From Myxococcales bacterium (GTDB taxonomy: Bacteria > Myxococcota_A > Polyangia > Palsa-1104 > JAEUJZ01): a stretch of 64,000 bases of DNA. The notes under the pieces were generated by a model that searched no databases, was not told where the DNA came from, and saw only the letters and a list, made by a program, of their open reading frames with translations. Where the stretch lies: NCBI GenBank assembly GCA_016794365.1, contig JAEUKB010000065.1, forward strand, positions 62,001-126,000, in the 5' to 3' direction. Below, in pieces: positions 17,873-26,569 of the stretch (position 1 is the stretch's first letter; the number at the start of each line of letters is the position of its first letter). Made by a program: the position numbers and the translations under genes.

Positions 17873-18625
17873 ATGTGCTGCTTCACCCGTCCCGTTGAGT
17901 CCGTGTCTGCCACCAAGATCTTTGCGCGTGATGCCGGACAAGGACGACAGCATCTGGTCTACAGCATGAACTACGCAGCCGGAGAAGATCTGGCGATGGT
18001 GCTGCCGCTGCCAGTTCCGGTCGGAACCCAAGAAGATGCGGTGAAGTTCATCGATCTGCATGACTACAGCGACTTCTTTGCTGATCTTCACGCGGGATTT
18101 CCGGATCCCGATGCCATGCGCAACGCGCGCAGCCGTGGACCGATGCCCGCTGCGCTGTCACGCTCGATTCCGCTCGCAGTGGTACAAGTCGGCAGCTTCG
18201 AGGCTTCCTTCGTTCCGCAGGTTCAAGACTTTGCGCGGCTCGATGCGCGCTTCCGCATGCCGGAAGGAGTCTGGGACAAGCTGCCCGCGTACAAGCGCTC
18301 TGGCTTTGCGGTGTTCAAGCTGCGCAAGTCGGCCCGCTCTGTTCATCCGATGGCGTTTGTGTTTCCTCGGGCAGATGCCAGCAAGCTGTTCTTTCCGACC
18401 GTTCACATTCACGATGGCAAGGTTCACGACACCGCGCGCTTTGACCACAGCCTGTACTGCCAGATTGGTCAAACGTACTCCAAGACGAGCGGCTGGGAAG
18501 AGACGCCCAACCTGGCCAGCGCGTTCATGAATGTCAGCCAGTCCCAAGGAATCATCGACGGAAACGCACACTGTTATCGCAGAGTGATGAAAGGGAACCT
18601 GAAGAATCAGGACACGCTGCTGTAG
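17873..18625 (+). CDS. Conserved hypothetical protein beginning MCCFTRPV
   Basis: 250 residues from an ATG preceded, at six bases, by GAGGAG. The N-terminus (MCCFTRPVESVSATKIFARD) and a central block LAMVLPLPVP are the most distinctive parts; the C-terminal half has paired aromatic and His residues (FFPTVHIHDGKVHD, DHSLYCQ). I recall similar proteins as unnamed conserved hypotheticals in other bacteria, but no function can be assigned. No signal peptide or membrane segment is visible. It lies inside the insertion. Its frame is open upstream, so a 556-residue fusion with the kinase N-lobe is formally readable, though its own ribosome site argues for separate translation. Confidence 0.8.
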   Translation: MCCFTRPVESVSATKIFARDAGQGRQHLVYSMNYAAGEDLAMVLPLPVPVGTQEDAVKFIDLHDYSDFFADLHAGFPDPDAMRNARSRGPMPAALSRSIPLAVVQVGSFEASFVPQVQDFARLDARFRMPEGVWDKLPAYKRSGFAVFKLRKSARSVHPMAFVFPRADASKLFFPTVHIHDGKVHDTARFDHSLYCQIGQTYSKTSGWEETPNLASAFMNVSQSQGIIDGNAHCYRRVMKGNLKNQDTLL

Positions 18626-18708
18626 CGCGCAGCGCTTCCTTCAGTACGCATTCCCAAACCGATTCCGTAGCCATCCTGCGCTGCGACAGACTCCGCTTCC
18701 TGATTCCG

Positions 18709-20328
18709 TTACGCGCGGCCTTTTTTCTTTCCCCCGGTGGTCGCTTCCCGATGGGCCAGATAGTCGTCGTACGTTCCGCGAAAGTCGATGAGTCCCACGC
18801 CCGGCTCAAACACAAACAGGTGGTTGGCGAATGTCTCGATCAGGTTGCGATCGTGTGTCACCACAAACGCGGTTCCTTCGTACTTCATCAGGGCTTCACC
18901 CAGCGCGACGATGGACTCGAGATCCAAGTGGTTGGTCGGCTCGTCTAGCACCAAGACGTTTGGCTGCGTCAGCATCAGCCGCGCAAACATCATGCGGACG
19001 GCTTCTCCTCCTGACAGAACCGCTGTGGACTTCTGACCTTCTTCCCCTTTGAACAGCATCTTGCCAAGCAGTCCCCGGATGTCTTGCAGATACGCTTTGG
19101 TGTCGTGGGAATGCAGCCAGTCATCAATGGTGGTGTCTTTGGGAATCGCATCGGAGTGATCCTGCGCGATGTATCCCACCGAGACATCCTTGCCCCACTC
19201 GAGCGTTCCGGAATCGGCGGTTAGCTCTCCCACCAGCATGCGACAGAGTGTCGTTTTTCCGACGCCGTTTCCACCGATGATGGCCACCTTTTCACCGCGC
19301 GTGATGAGCGCACTGAAGTCTTTGCAGATCGTGACATCCGGCCACTTCTTGCCAAGTCCTTCAATCGTCAAGGTCTGTTTTCCCGACGGACGCTTGATCG
19401 GAATTTGGATGAAAGGACGCTCAATGTTGGATCGCTTGAGCACCGTCACTTGCAGCTTTTCAATCTGTCTTTTGCGGCTCTGGACTTGCGATGCGCGCGT
19501 TCCTGCACCGAAGCGAGCGACGAAGTCTTGAAGCTGTGCGACCTTTTTGCTGCGCTCTGCGTTTTCCGCTTCAACGCGCGAACGGACTTGGCTCTTGGCT
19601 TCGACCATGTCGTCGTAGCCGCCGGTGTACAAGATGATCGTGTTGTAATCGATGTCTGCGATGTGCGTGCAGATTGCGTTGAGGAAGTGACGATCGTGAG
19701 AGATCGCAACCAAGACGCCTTCGTAGTTACACAGAAAGCCTTCCAGCCAGCGAATCGAGTCCAGATCCAAGTTGTTGGTTGGCTCGTCGAGCAGCAGCAC
19801 TTCCGGCTTCCCAAACAGCGCTTGCGCCAGCAGCACCCGCAGCTTCAGACCACCGGGCAGCTCGCGCATCAGTCCTTCGTGCGCTGCGGTCGGAATCCCA
19901 AGTCCCACGAGCAGTGCGCCCGCGTTCGATTCCGCTACGTAGCCGTCTTCTTCCGCGATGATCATCTCTAGCTCACCGAGACGGCTTCCCTGTTCATCGC
20001 TGATCTCTGGAAGGTGGAGCAGCGCTTCCTTTTCAGACATCGCCGCCCAGAGCTTTTTGGCTCCGCGCATCACAACATCCAGCACGCGAATGTCTTCGTA
20101 GCCGAACTGATCCTGCCGCAAGACAGAGGTCTTTTCCGGCCTGGATACCGAGCCACCCGTCTCGGGATCAAGGTCTCCCGCGAGGATCTTCATAAAGGTC
20201 GATTTGCCAGCGCCGTTGGGTCCGGTCAGTCCGTAGCGCTTTCCGGGCGTAAAGTTGACGGTTACATCCTCGAAGAGCTTCTTGGCTCCGTACGACTTGG
20301 TAACCGCTGTGACTTGAAGGTTTGACAT
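18709..20328 (-). CDS. ybiT: ABC-F family ATPase, YbiT-like
   Basis: 539 residues, soluble, with two ABC ATPase domains and no membrane part. Domain 1 has Walker A GPNGAGKST and LLLDEPTNNLDLDS; domain 2 has GGNGVGKTT, signature LSGGEAVRMMF and VLDEPTNHLDLES. The charged linker between them (VEAENAERSKKVAQLQDFV) is the ABC-F interdomain helix. Overall the sequence tracks E. coli YbiT, including FMKILAGDLDPETG and LKLRVLLAQALF. ABC-F proteins act on the ribosome as translation factors or antibiotic-resistance factors; YbiT-type members are usually housekeeping. The ATG at 20328 fits the family; the frame continues upstream without homology. It sits inside the insertion. Confidence 0.9.
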   Translation of the reverse strand: MSNLQVTAVTKSYGAKKLFEDVTVNFTPGKRYGLTGPNGAGKSTFMKILAGDLDPETGGSVSRPEKTSVLRQDQFGYEDIRVLDVVMRGAKKLWAAMSEKEALLHLPEISDEQGSRLGELEMIIAEEDGYVAESNAGALLVGLGIPTAAHEGLMRELPGGLKLRVLLAQALFGKPEVLLLDEPTNNLDLDSIRWLEGFLCNYEGVLVAISHDRHFLNAICTHIADIDYNTIILYTGGYDDMVEAKSQVRSRVEAENAERSKKVAQLQDFVARFGAGTRASQVQSRKRQIEKLQVTVLKRSNIERPFIQIPIKRPSGKQTLTIEGLGKKWPDVTICKDFSALITRGEKVAIIGGNGVGKTTLCRMLVGELTADSGTLEWGKDVSVGYIAQDHSDAIPKDTTIDDWLHSHDTKAYLQDIRGLLGKMLFKGEEGQKSTAVLSGGEAVRMMFARLMLTQPNVLVLDEPTNHLDLESIVALGEALMKYEGTAFVVTHDRNLIETFANHLFVFEPGVGLIDFRGTYDDYLAHREATTGGKKKGRA

Positions 20329-20337
20329 GGGCTGCGT

Positions 20338-20343
20338 GTTATA
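20338..20343 (-). promoter_or_regulatory. Candidate -10 box for ybiT-like gene
   Basis: On the minus strand TATAAC lies about ten bases before the ATG at 20328, and no Shine-Dalgarno sequence is present. If this is the -10, the transcript would be nearly leaderless. No good -35 was found. Confidence 0.25.
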
Positions 20344-20511
20344 TCGGCAGTTCCCGTTTGCGACTAGACAGAATCGTCGGATCGGGCTCTCGAACCTGGA
20401 CGGTGTGCGGTGTCTGGGCGCGGTGAACAGACCGGATGATCCCACTTCCCCGCGCATTCCGTTTGGACGGCTGGGAAGAGCACACAGCGATGGAAACATC
20501 CAGACTACTGT

Positions 20512-20519
20512 AAACCTGA
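20512..20519 (+). repeat. Right copy of 8-bp direct repeat AAACCTGA
   Basis: Second copy of the repeat at 17627-17634. It is followed directly by the codons for Asn-Ile-Met of the kinase catalytic loop. Confidence 0.75.
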
Positions 20520-23500
20520 CAACATCATGTTGGTGGCCGACCCGATCCGACAGGGACAGGACTGGGTCAAGATCTTGGACTTTGGCATTGCGAAGCTAAA
20601 CGAAGGCAAGCTCGAACCCGATGCAGCGTCTTCTGCGCGTGCCTCGGACAAAGGCTCGGTGATGGGAACGCCGCTTTATATGGCGCCCGAGCAGTTCGGA
20701 AAGGCAGAGCAAGCGGACGGCAAAGCCGATGTGTTTTCTCTCGGTGTGGTGCTGTATGAGCTGCTCACCGGAACGCTTCCTTTTACGCGCATTTCCTTCA
20801 AGCTGCTCCAGCACTCTTCAGACACCGCAGCAGAGCGCTTGCGCGGAGTGAATCCGATCTTGGGCAGCCTGATTCTGCAGATGATTCGTGCAGAGTCCAC
20901 AGAGCGCCCCGCGATGGCCGAAGTGGAGCAGCGCCTAAGTGTCCTGCTTCCCGAGGCCAGCAGTCCTCCTTCTGTGGTGCAGATTCCTGGCAGTGCGCTG
21001 CGGATCCAGGTGATCATCGGAATCCTGGCACTCCTTGCGGTTCACGTCGTCGTTGCGCTGTTCTTCCTTTCGCAAAGAGAGCCTTCCCATCATGAAGCCA
21101 AGACGCATGCACTCTCGCTGATCAAGACCTCGCTGGATGGTCCGGATGCATCGCTTCAGCAGCGCGCGGTCTGGGCGCTCGGACAAAGTGGCGACATGAC
21201 GCATCGGCGACTGGTCGAGAGTCGCTTACAGAGTCCGCATCCTGATGTGGCAAGTGCCGCTGTACACGCGCTCGGATCGATCGGTGCTGTTGAATCACAG
21301 CCGCTGCTGCTGGAGCTTCTGTCTACGCAGAAGACTCCGACGGTTGAGCTGGCGCTGGCAGAGACTCTTTCGCGGCTCCGTCATCCTGAAGGAATGCGCA
21401 AGCTGACAGAGATTCTGGAACGCAAGTCGAGCGATCCCGTGCTGCGCTTTCAGGCTGCGACCCGGATGGTGGAGCTTGGGAATCCGGCAGGAAGTGCGCT
21501 GCTGTGGGACGGTCTTTCGCATGGCAGGCTGTCAGAGATGACGCGCATTGCAACGCTTAGTCCGCTCGCACTGTCCGGGGACAGCAAAGCCAAAGAGCAG
21601 CTACAGGATGCCTACGCACACGCCGTTCAGCCGCAAGGTAAGCTGTTTGCTGCGTTTACGCTGGCGCGTCTTGGTGATGAACAGGCACGCAAGTTCTTGA
21701 CGGATACGCAGGCTGTCGCGGGACCGCTTCAGCTGTTGTCGGCGCAGCTTTTGAGCGCGCTTGGGGATCCGGCAGGCAAAGAGGTGATGCTGCGGGCCAT
21801 GCGTTCCTCGCGGGAGCCGGACTCTGTTCGCGAGCTGGCGATCGCCGGTCTGTCAGACTGTGGTGCGGATTCAGCGGTGACTCCGCTTGATCAAATCATC
21901 ACCAGTGAGCGCGACAGTGTGCCACTTCGTTTGAGCGCAGCGGGCGCGCTGCTGCGTGTGCTGATTGACACACACAGTCAGCTCACCCAACAGAGCCTGA
22001 CCTGGGCCTATGTTGCGCTGGGAAGCAGTCAAGCGAGTACCCGTGAACTGGCCGTCGCTGCACTCGGACAGATTGACTCTGAGGAGTCGATTCCTCATCT
22101 GCGACAAGCGCTGCGGGATGACGCAAAGGAAGTGCGCAAGACGGCTGTCCAGGCACTCGGTCGAAAGCGTGTCCGGGCGGCGCTGCTTGCGCTGCAAGAT
22201 TCCCTGGATGATCGCGATGTGGATGTGCGGGCGGTGAGCTTGCGTGCCATCGCGCGTGTGCTCGATTCCCTTCACAAGCAGGGAGACTCCGCAGCCGATG
22301 GTCTGATCCTGACGCGACTGGCGCAGGTGACCCAGACAGGAACAGAGCCCGATCGGATCGCCGCTGCTGCCATCTTGCTACAGCTTGGCGATAAGAATCA
22401 GGGCGCACGTCTTCTGTCTGCGCTGCACGCGTCCGATCCGCTGGTGCGCAAGCTCGCGCTGGAGTTTGCGCAGGTTGACGAAGCGGCACTGCAAAATGGA
22501 CTGCAAGATGAGGATCGCGGCGTGCGCTTTACTGCGGCCAAGCGACTTCTTGAGCGTGGCTCGAAGCTGGGCGTGTCGGTTCTGAAAGAGATTGCGCTCG
22601 TTGCGGACGTGATGGGGCTCTCTGCTTACAACAAGCTCCGCGCGATGGGCGAACAGGTTGCTCCGCCCGATGGGCTGTCGCGCATTTTGCAAGCCGCCGA
22701 TCTGCACGGTCGGTTGGATGCGCTGGATGTCGTTGCGGAAATGCCCGTAGACAAAGCGGTCGATCTGCTGTTTTTGGCAAGTCGCGATCTCGCAGGGGCG
22801 GTCCGTCATCGCGTCGCAGAGATTGCCAAAGAAATGTATCTACGAACCGGCGTGCGGGCGCTGCTTCACCTGCTGCAAGGTCTTGCGCAAGACACAGATC
22901 CGCTGGTGCGATCGGCTGCGCAGCTTCCGGTGGCAGCCCAGACTGCTCCGGTGGTTACCCAGACCGCTCCGGTGGCAGCCCAGACCATTCCGGTGGCCTT
23001 GGCGCAGCAGAACGCGATGAAAGCCAGCGAGCAGGCCACTCAAAACGTCACGGAGAAGACCGCTCCTTCCGCGCCATCGACAGAGCGACTGGATCTGGGG
23101 GCTGCGGCTGCGCCATCAGAAGTGGGCAGAGTCGCGGCGGGAACCGGACTGCTCCTCATCGAAGCCGGAGAGCTGGTCCGGGTCTCGATCGATCATGGCG
23201 CGCCCGCTGTGGTGTCCAAAAAGCCGCTGTCGCTCTCTGTGGGAACGCATCGGCTACACTTTGTTGGGGGTGAGCGTGATGTGACCATCCGCGCCGGAGA
23301 AACCACCACGGTGACGCTGGCCGTTCTCACGGCAGATCAGCTCCTTGCGGATGGAAAGGAGGCGTTTATCGCGGGCAAGCTCGAGCGCGCCAAAGAGCTC
23401 TTCGAGCGCTTGCGCGGACTGGAGCGCAGAGGTCGCGTGCGCAAAGGATCCTCTGCCGAGATCGCGCTTCACCTGGCCAAGATCTATGAGTCTGCCAATG

Positions 23501-23781
23501 AGCTGGCCCGTGCAGTGGAAGAGTACAGCCGCCTGCGCGCGATGCCGGACATTCCGCCTTCCTACCGCGCAATCGCCGACAAAGCGATGTCGCGACTGGC
23601 CTTTTCGGTGGGACACATCATTTTGTTTCGTCCGTCGAATACAGATACCAAAGGCTGCGTTCGCGACGATCTGTATCTACCACCTGGGAATCACATTTTG
23701 GATGTCGGCCTAGGTAAGACCAAGACAGAGATGGTCCGCGTACAGGCAGGAACAACGGTGACGCTAAGTAAGTGTCGCTGA
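20520..23781 (+). pseudogene. Ser/Thr kinase C-lobe, transmembrane segment, HEAT repeats and PEGA-like/TPR tail (3' half of split gene)
   Basis: Open from the first base after the right AAACCTGA, with an in-frame ATG at 20527 that has no Shine-Dalgarno sequence. Numbered from that ATG: DFG (18-20), APEQ (53-56) and the rest of the kinase C-lobe to about 140; one transmembrane helix (about 160-182); a long array of HEAT-like alpha-helical repeats (about 195-800), many ending in AAxALGxIG or VRxxAVQALGR; a 7-residue PVAAQTA repeat; then a PEGA-like beta domain and a helical TPR-like region. The layout is that of a receptor-type kinase with an extracytoplasmic HEAT domain. Without the N-lobe it cannot bind ATP normally, so it is annotated as broken. 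Confidence 0.85.
22927..22997 (+). repeat. 21-bp tandem repeat, three full copies
   Basis: Units start at 22927, 22948 and 22969, with a partial copy at 22990. Each encodes P-V-(A/V)-(A/T)-Q-T-(A/I), a Pro/Thr/Ala-rich hinge between the HEAT array and the C-terminal beta domain. Confidence 0.85.
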
Positions 23782-23799
23782 TATGATGTCCGGATTGTC

Positions 23800-25350
23800 A
23801 TGTGCTCTCTGAAGTGCCCCGTGATCCTGCGCTGGCTTGTGTGGGGATGCGCGCTGTTTGCGCTGCTGAATCCGCTTGGGCTGCGCACGCGACGGGCTTA
23901 CGCAGCACCGCTTGCTGATGCAGACAAGCTTCGCTTTTCCAACAAGCTGCTGAGCGAAGGTCAGGTGGCGCTGCAAGCTGGCAACCTGGCGCTGGCGCTA
24001 CAGCGGCTGGAGCAGTCCTATGTGATGGCTCCGCAGCCACAGACGCTGTACTTTCTGGGAAAGACTGCACTTTTGCAGCACCGGGAGCTGGCCGCAGCGG
24101 ATCTGTATCGTCGCTATCTGGCCGCAGCAGAAGACGCTGTAAGTCCCGCCGCTCGGGCCGAGATCGAGCTTTGCTTGGGCACCGCTCGTGGCGCACAGAC
24201 AGATTTGGATGTGGTGTCCGGTGATGTCGGAGCCGTGCTGCGTGTGGATGGTCGCGTCGCGGGAGTGCTTCCGCTTACCACGCCGCTGTGGCTTACGCCT
24301 TCCGCGCATCGCTTTTCGATCGAAAAGAACCGACGCAGCTTTGAAACCAACCTGCTTCAGATTCCGTCGGGACAGCGCGTTCAGCTTCAGCTTGCGCTCG
24401 CTTCTCGGTATGCCGTGCTGACCGTGGCCACCGGCGTGGTGCTGCTGCTGGATCCAGCGAACCTGCCGTCGGATGCCAAGACGCAGCTTGGACAGCTCTT
24501 GGGTCCAGCCGTTTCGCAGGCACACAGCTTTCTGATTGCGCGCGAACAGACTGAGTCAGCGCTGTTGCGCTTGGGTCCACAGGTCGCGGCACGCTGTGCG
24601 CAGAGCCTGGACTGTCAAGAGCAGCTCGCCAAGCAACTGGATGCTTCGCAAGTCCTTTTGCTGTCGATTTCACCGTCGCTGGATGCGCCCAAGTCACTGC
24701 GACTCCAGATCTTTGATGTGGATACTGGATCGGTCGCTGCGGTGGAAGAAGAAGCGTGCGCATCCTGTGGTGCGGACTCGATCAAGCAGCGACTTCCCAG
24801 GCTGGCGCAGTCGGTGCTGAAGTCGGCGTGGGATCGCGGGCGCGGCTCGATCTCCATCGGTTCGGATCCATCGGGAGCCACCGTGATGCTGCATGGCAAT
24901 GTGCTCGGCAAGACTCCGCTTGTGCGTGAGGCGTTTGAGGGCCCGGTGGAACTGTCGCTGTTGCTTGATGGCTATGTATCCCAGCGCTTTTCATTCAAGG
25001 TTCAGCGCGGTCAGCAGCTTGCCTTTTCTTCGGTCTTGCAGCAGTCCACGCAACCGAGTGAGCGTCTTGTCACCCGCTTGGTCGAAAAGCCAGTGCTGGC
25101 CCGTGTCGCGCCCAAGCGAACCCTGTGGCGCTGGATTGGTGGCGGTTCCTTGGTATCTGCGGGCTTGATCTTGGGAGGCTTTGGCTTGTCGGCGCTCGCT
25201 GCGAATGGAACGTGCGTGGATTCAGTCACAGCTCCTTTGGGAATCTGTAATCAGGTTCGCGATACCGATCGTCCAGCCGGTGTGCTGCTGGGCGTCGGAG
25301 GATCGCTGACCATTTTTGGCGTGTCACTGCTCGTATTGCCGCTTTGGTAA
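23800..25350 (+). CDS. Secreted TPR/PEGA-domain protein with C-terminal membrane helices
   Basis: 516 residues, beginning 18 bp after the split kinase gene and probably part of its transcription unit. A signal sequence (LVWGCALFALLNPLG, then AYAAP) is followed by a TPR-like helical segment (about 45-115: LLSEGQVALQAGNLALALQRLEQSY), a central domain of unknown type and a PEGA domain (about 345-410: ISIGSDPSGATVMLHGNVLG). The C-terminus has two hydrophobic helices (about 440-462 and 488-512). PEGA proteins occur at myxobacterial cell surfaces. A link to the upstream kinase is suggested by adjacency only. No clear Shine-Dalgarno sequence precedes the ATG. Confidence 0.8.
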   Translation: MCSLKCPVILRWLVWGCALFALLNPLGLRTRRAYAAPLADADKLRFSNKLLSEGQVALQAGNLALALQRLEQSYVMAPQPQTLYFLGKTALLQHRELAAADLYRRYLAAAEDAVSPAARAEIELCLGTARGAQTDLDVVSGDVGAVLRVDGRVAGVLPLTTPLWLTPSAHRFSIEKNRRSFETNLLQIPSGQRVQLQLALASRYAVLTVATGVVLLLDPANLPSDAKTQLGQLLGPAVSQAHSFLIAREQTESALLRLGPQVAARCAQSLDCQEQLAKQLDASQVLLLSISPSLDAPKSLRLQIFDVDTGSVAAVEEEACASCGADSIKQRLPRLAQSVLKSAWDRGRGSISIGSDPSGATVMLHGNVLGKTPLVREAFEGPVELSLLLDGYVSQRFSFKVQRGQQLAFSSVLQQSTQPSERLVTRLVEKPVLARVAPKRTLWRWIGGGSLVSAGLILGGFGLSALAANGTCVDSVTAPLGICNQVRDTDRPAGVLLGVGGSLTIFGVSLLVLPLW

Positions 25351-25389
25351 CCAGAGAACCTGCGAGGGCGGGTAGGGGGAAACGTGAGA

Positions 25390-26505
25390 ATGTGGCGGGT
25401 CGCGATGCGTGTTGTGAATCGGAACGGCGTGGTCCGTTCGCTTCTGATGGCGTGGGTCACGGTGCAGTCGCTGGGCGGGACAGGCTGTGCGACGCTCTGG
25501 GATGGATATGGACAGGACAATCCGCAGAGCTGCGAGGTCAATCCGTCGATTTGTAGTGCCAGTCAGCGCTGCAATCTGGATACGCACCTGTGCGAAGATC
25601 TGGATGCAGGAACGACGGACGCGAGTAGCGCTCCAGACCTGACGACAGAGGTTCCGGTCGGAACGGACTGGCAAGTCGTCCCAAGTGGAACGTCAAACGA
25701 TCTGTTTTCGGTCTGGGGCGCTCCGGCTGGGGATGCGTGGATCGTCGGAGTGTCGGGCACCATCTTGAAGTGGGACTCCTCATCGTCTGTCTGGCGTACG
25801 GTGCAGAGTCCCACCACGCTGAGCCTCTATGATGTCTGGGGTCCAGAGCGACAGACGGTGTTTGCTGTCGGAAGTGGTGGCACTCTCCTGCGGTATAACG
25901 GCAGCGATTGGAAGCTACAGTCCACTCCGCAAGCGACGAGCTTGCTCAGCATCTGGGGCGTGGATGATTCGCACATCTGGGCGGTAGGAATCGGCGGCCA
26001 TGTGATCACCAAGAGCAGCGGCAGTAGCTGGCAAATAGAAACCAGCCAGACCAGCGAGCGGCTCTACGGAGTCTGGGGCAACTCAGAGTCCAACATGTGG
26101 TCCGTGGGTTCCAACTTGATTGCGATTCGCAACAGCGGCGCTGGCTGGTACGTCGAGTCTGGAGGTAGCGCGACATCCTTGACGACCTACGGCGTGTGGG
26201 GAATCGATAAGCAGCAGATCTGGTCGGTCGGGGAACAAGGCTCGATCCGCATGTGGAACGGCAGCTCGTGGATGCAGATGTCGTCGGGAATCGACAGCAC
26301 CATCGCGCTGCGCGATGTCTACGGAATCGGCCCCAAAAACATCTGGGCGGTCGGAGAAAAAGGAACGATCGTCTACTACAACGGCACAAGCTGGGCGCGC
26401 CAAGAGACGGGGACCAAGAAGAACCTGTATGGAATCTTCCGCTCGGGCGGAAACACGCTGTGGGCAGTTGGTGAAGGCGGAACCATCTTGCGGCGAACCA
26501 TGTAA
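25390..26505 (+). CDS. Lipoprotein with a seven-bladed beta-propeller
   Basis: 371 residues from the ATG at 25390, which is nine bases after AGGGGGA; an in-frame GTG at 25384 is only three bases from it. A signal segment ends in the lipobox GGTGC. After a Cys-rich linker, seven repeats of about 43 residues follow, each with a xxVWGxxxxxxWxVGxxGxI core and an NGSSW-type turn (for example LYDVWGPERQTVFAVG and LRDVYGIGPKNIWAVG). Seven units suggest a closed seven-bladed propeller on the outer surface. Such proteins are expanded in Myxococcota and generally lack a known ligand. Confidence 0.8.
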   Translation: MWRVAMRVVNRNGVVRSLLMAWVTVQSLGGTGCATLWDGYGQDNPQSCEVNPSICSASQRCNLDTHLCEDLDAGTTDASSAPDLTTEVPVGTDWQVVPSGTSNDLFSVWGAPAGDAWIVGVSGTILKWDSSSSVWRTVQSPTTLSLYDVWGPERQTVFAVGSGGTLLRYNGSDWKLQSTPQATSLLSIWGVDDSHIWAVGIGGHVITKSSGSSWQIETSQTSERLYGVWGNSESNMWSVGSNLIAIRNSGAGWYVESGGSATSLTTYGVWGIDKQQIWSVGEQGSIRMWNGSSWMQMSSGIDSTIALRDVYGIGPKNIWAVGEKGTIVYYNGTSWARQETGTKKNLYGIFRSGGNTLWAVGEGGTILRRTM

Positions 26506-26507
26506 TG

Positions 26508-26535
26508 GGAAGGACTGCTGCGGAAGGACTGCTGC
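26508..26535 (+). repeat. 14-bp perfect tandem duplication
   Basis: GGAAGGACTGCTGC is repeated twice head to tail in the gap between the propeller gene and ung. A third, degraded start (GCAAGGAC) follows. It looks like a small slippage product. Confidence 0.8.
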
Positions 26536-26569
26536 GCAAGGACGACGCTACGCGTGATATCGTCGCGTG

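Larger units (their letters stand above)
17635..20511. mobile_element. 2.88-kb insertion carrying two genes, flanked by AAACCTGA, no transposase seen
   Basis: This segment interrupts a kinase gene between the codons for Lys-Pro-Asp and Asn of its catalytic loop. It contains a conserved hypothetical gene (plus strand) and a convergent YbiT-type ABC-F gene (minus strand), each with its own leader, plus about 240 bp on the left and 180 bp on the right. The ends (left TATGCGCGTTGC; right, read inward, ACAGTAGTCTGG) are not inverted repeats of each other. No transposase, integrase or phage gene lies inside. Whether it is a non-autonomous mobile unit, captured DNA or an assembly join is not settled by the sequence. 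Confidence 0.6.

Noticed and set aside
17635..20511. The insertion as a standard IS element
   Set aside because: No transposase and no terminal inverted repeats were found; only the 8-bp flanking repeat fits, so a named IS family is not claimed.
22927..22997. 21-bp repeats as binding sites or CRISPR
   Set aside because: They are head-to-tail within a coding region, keep the reading frame and encode a 7-residue protein repeat.
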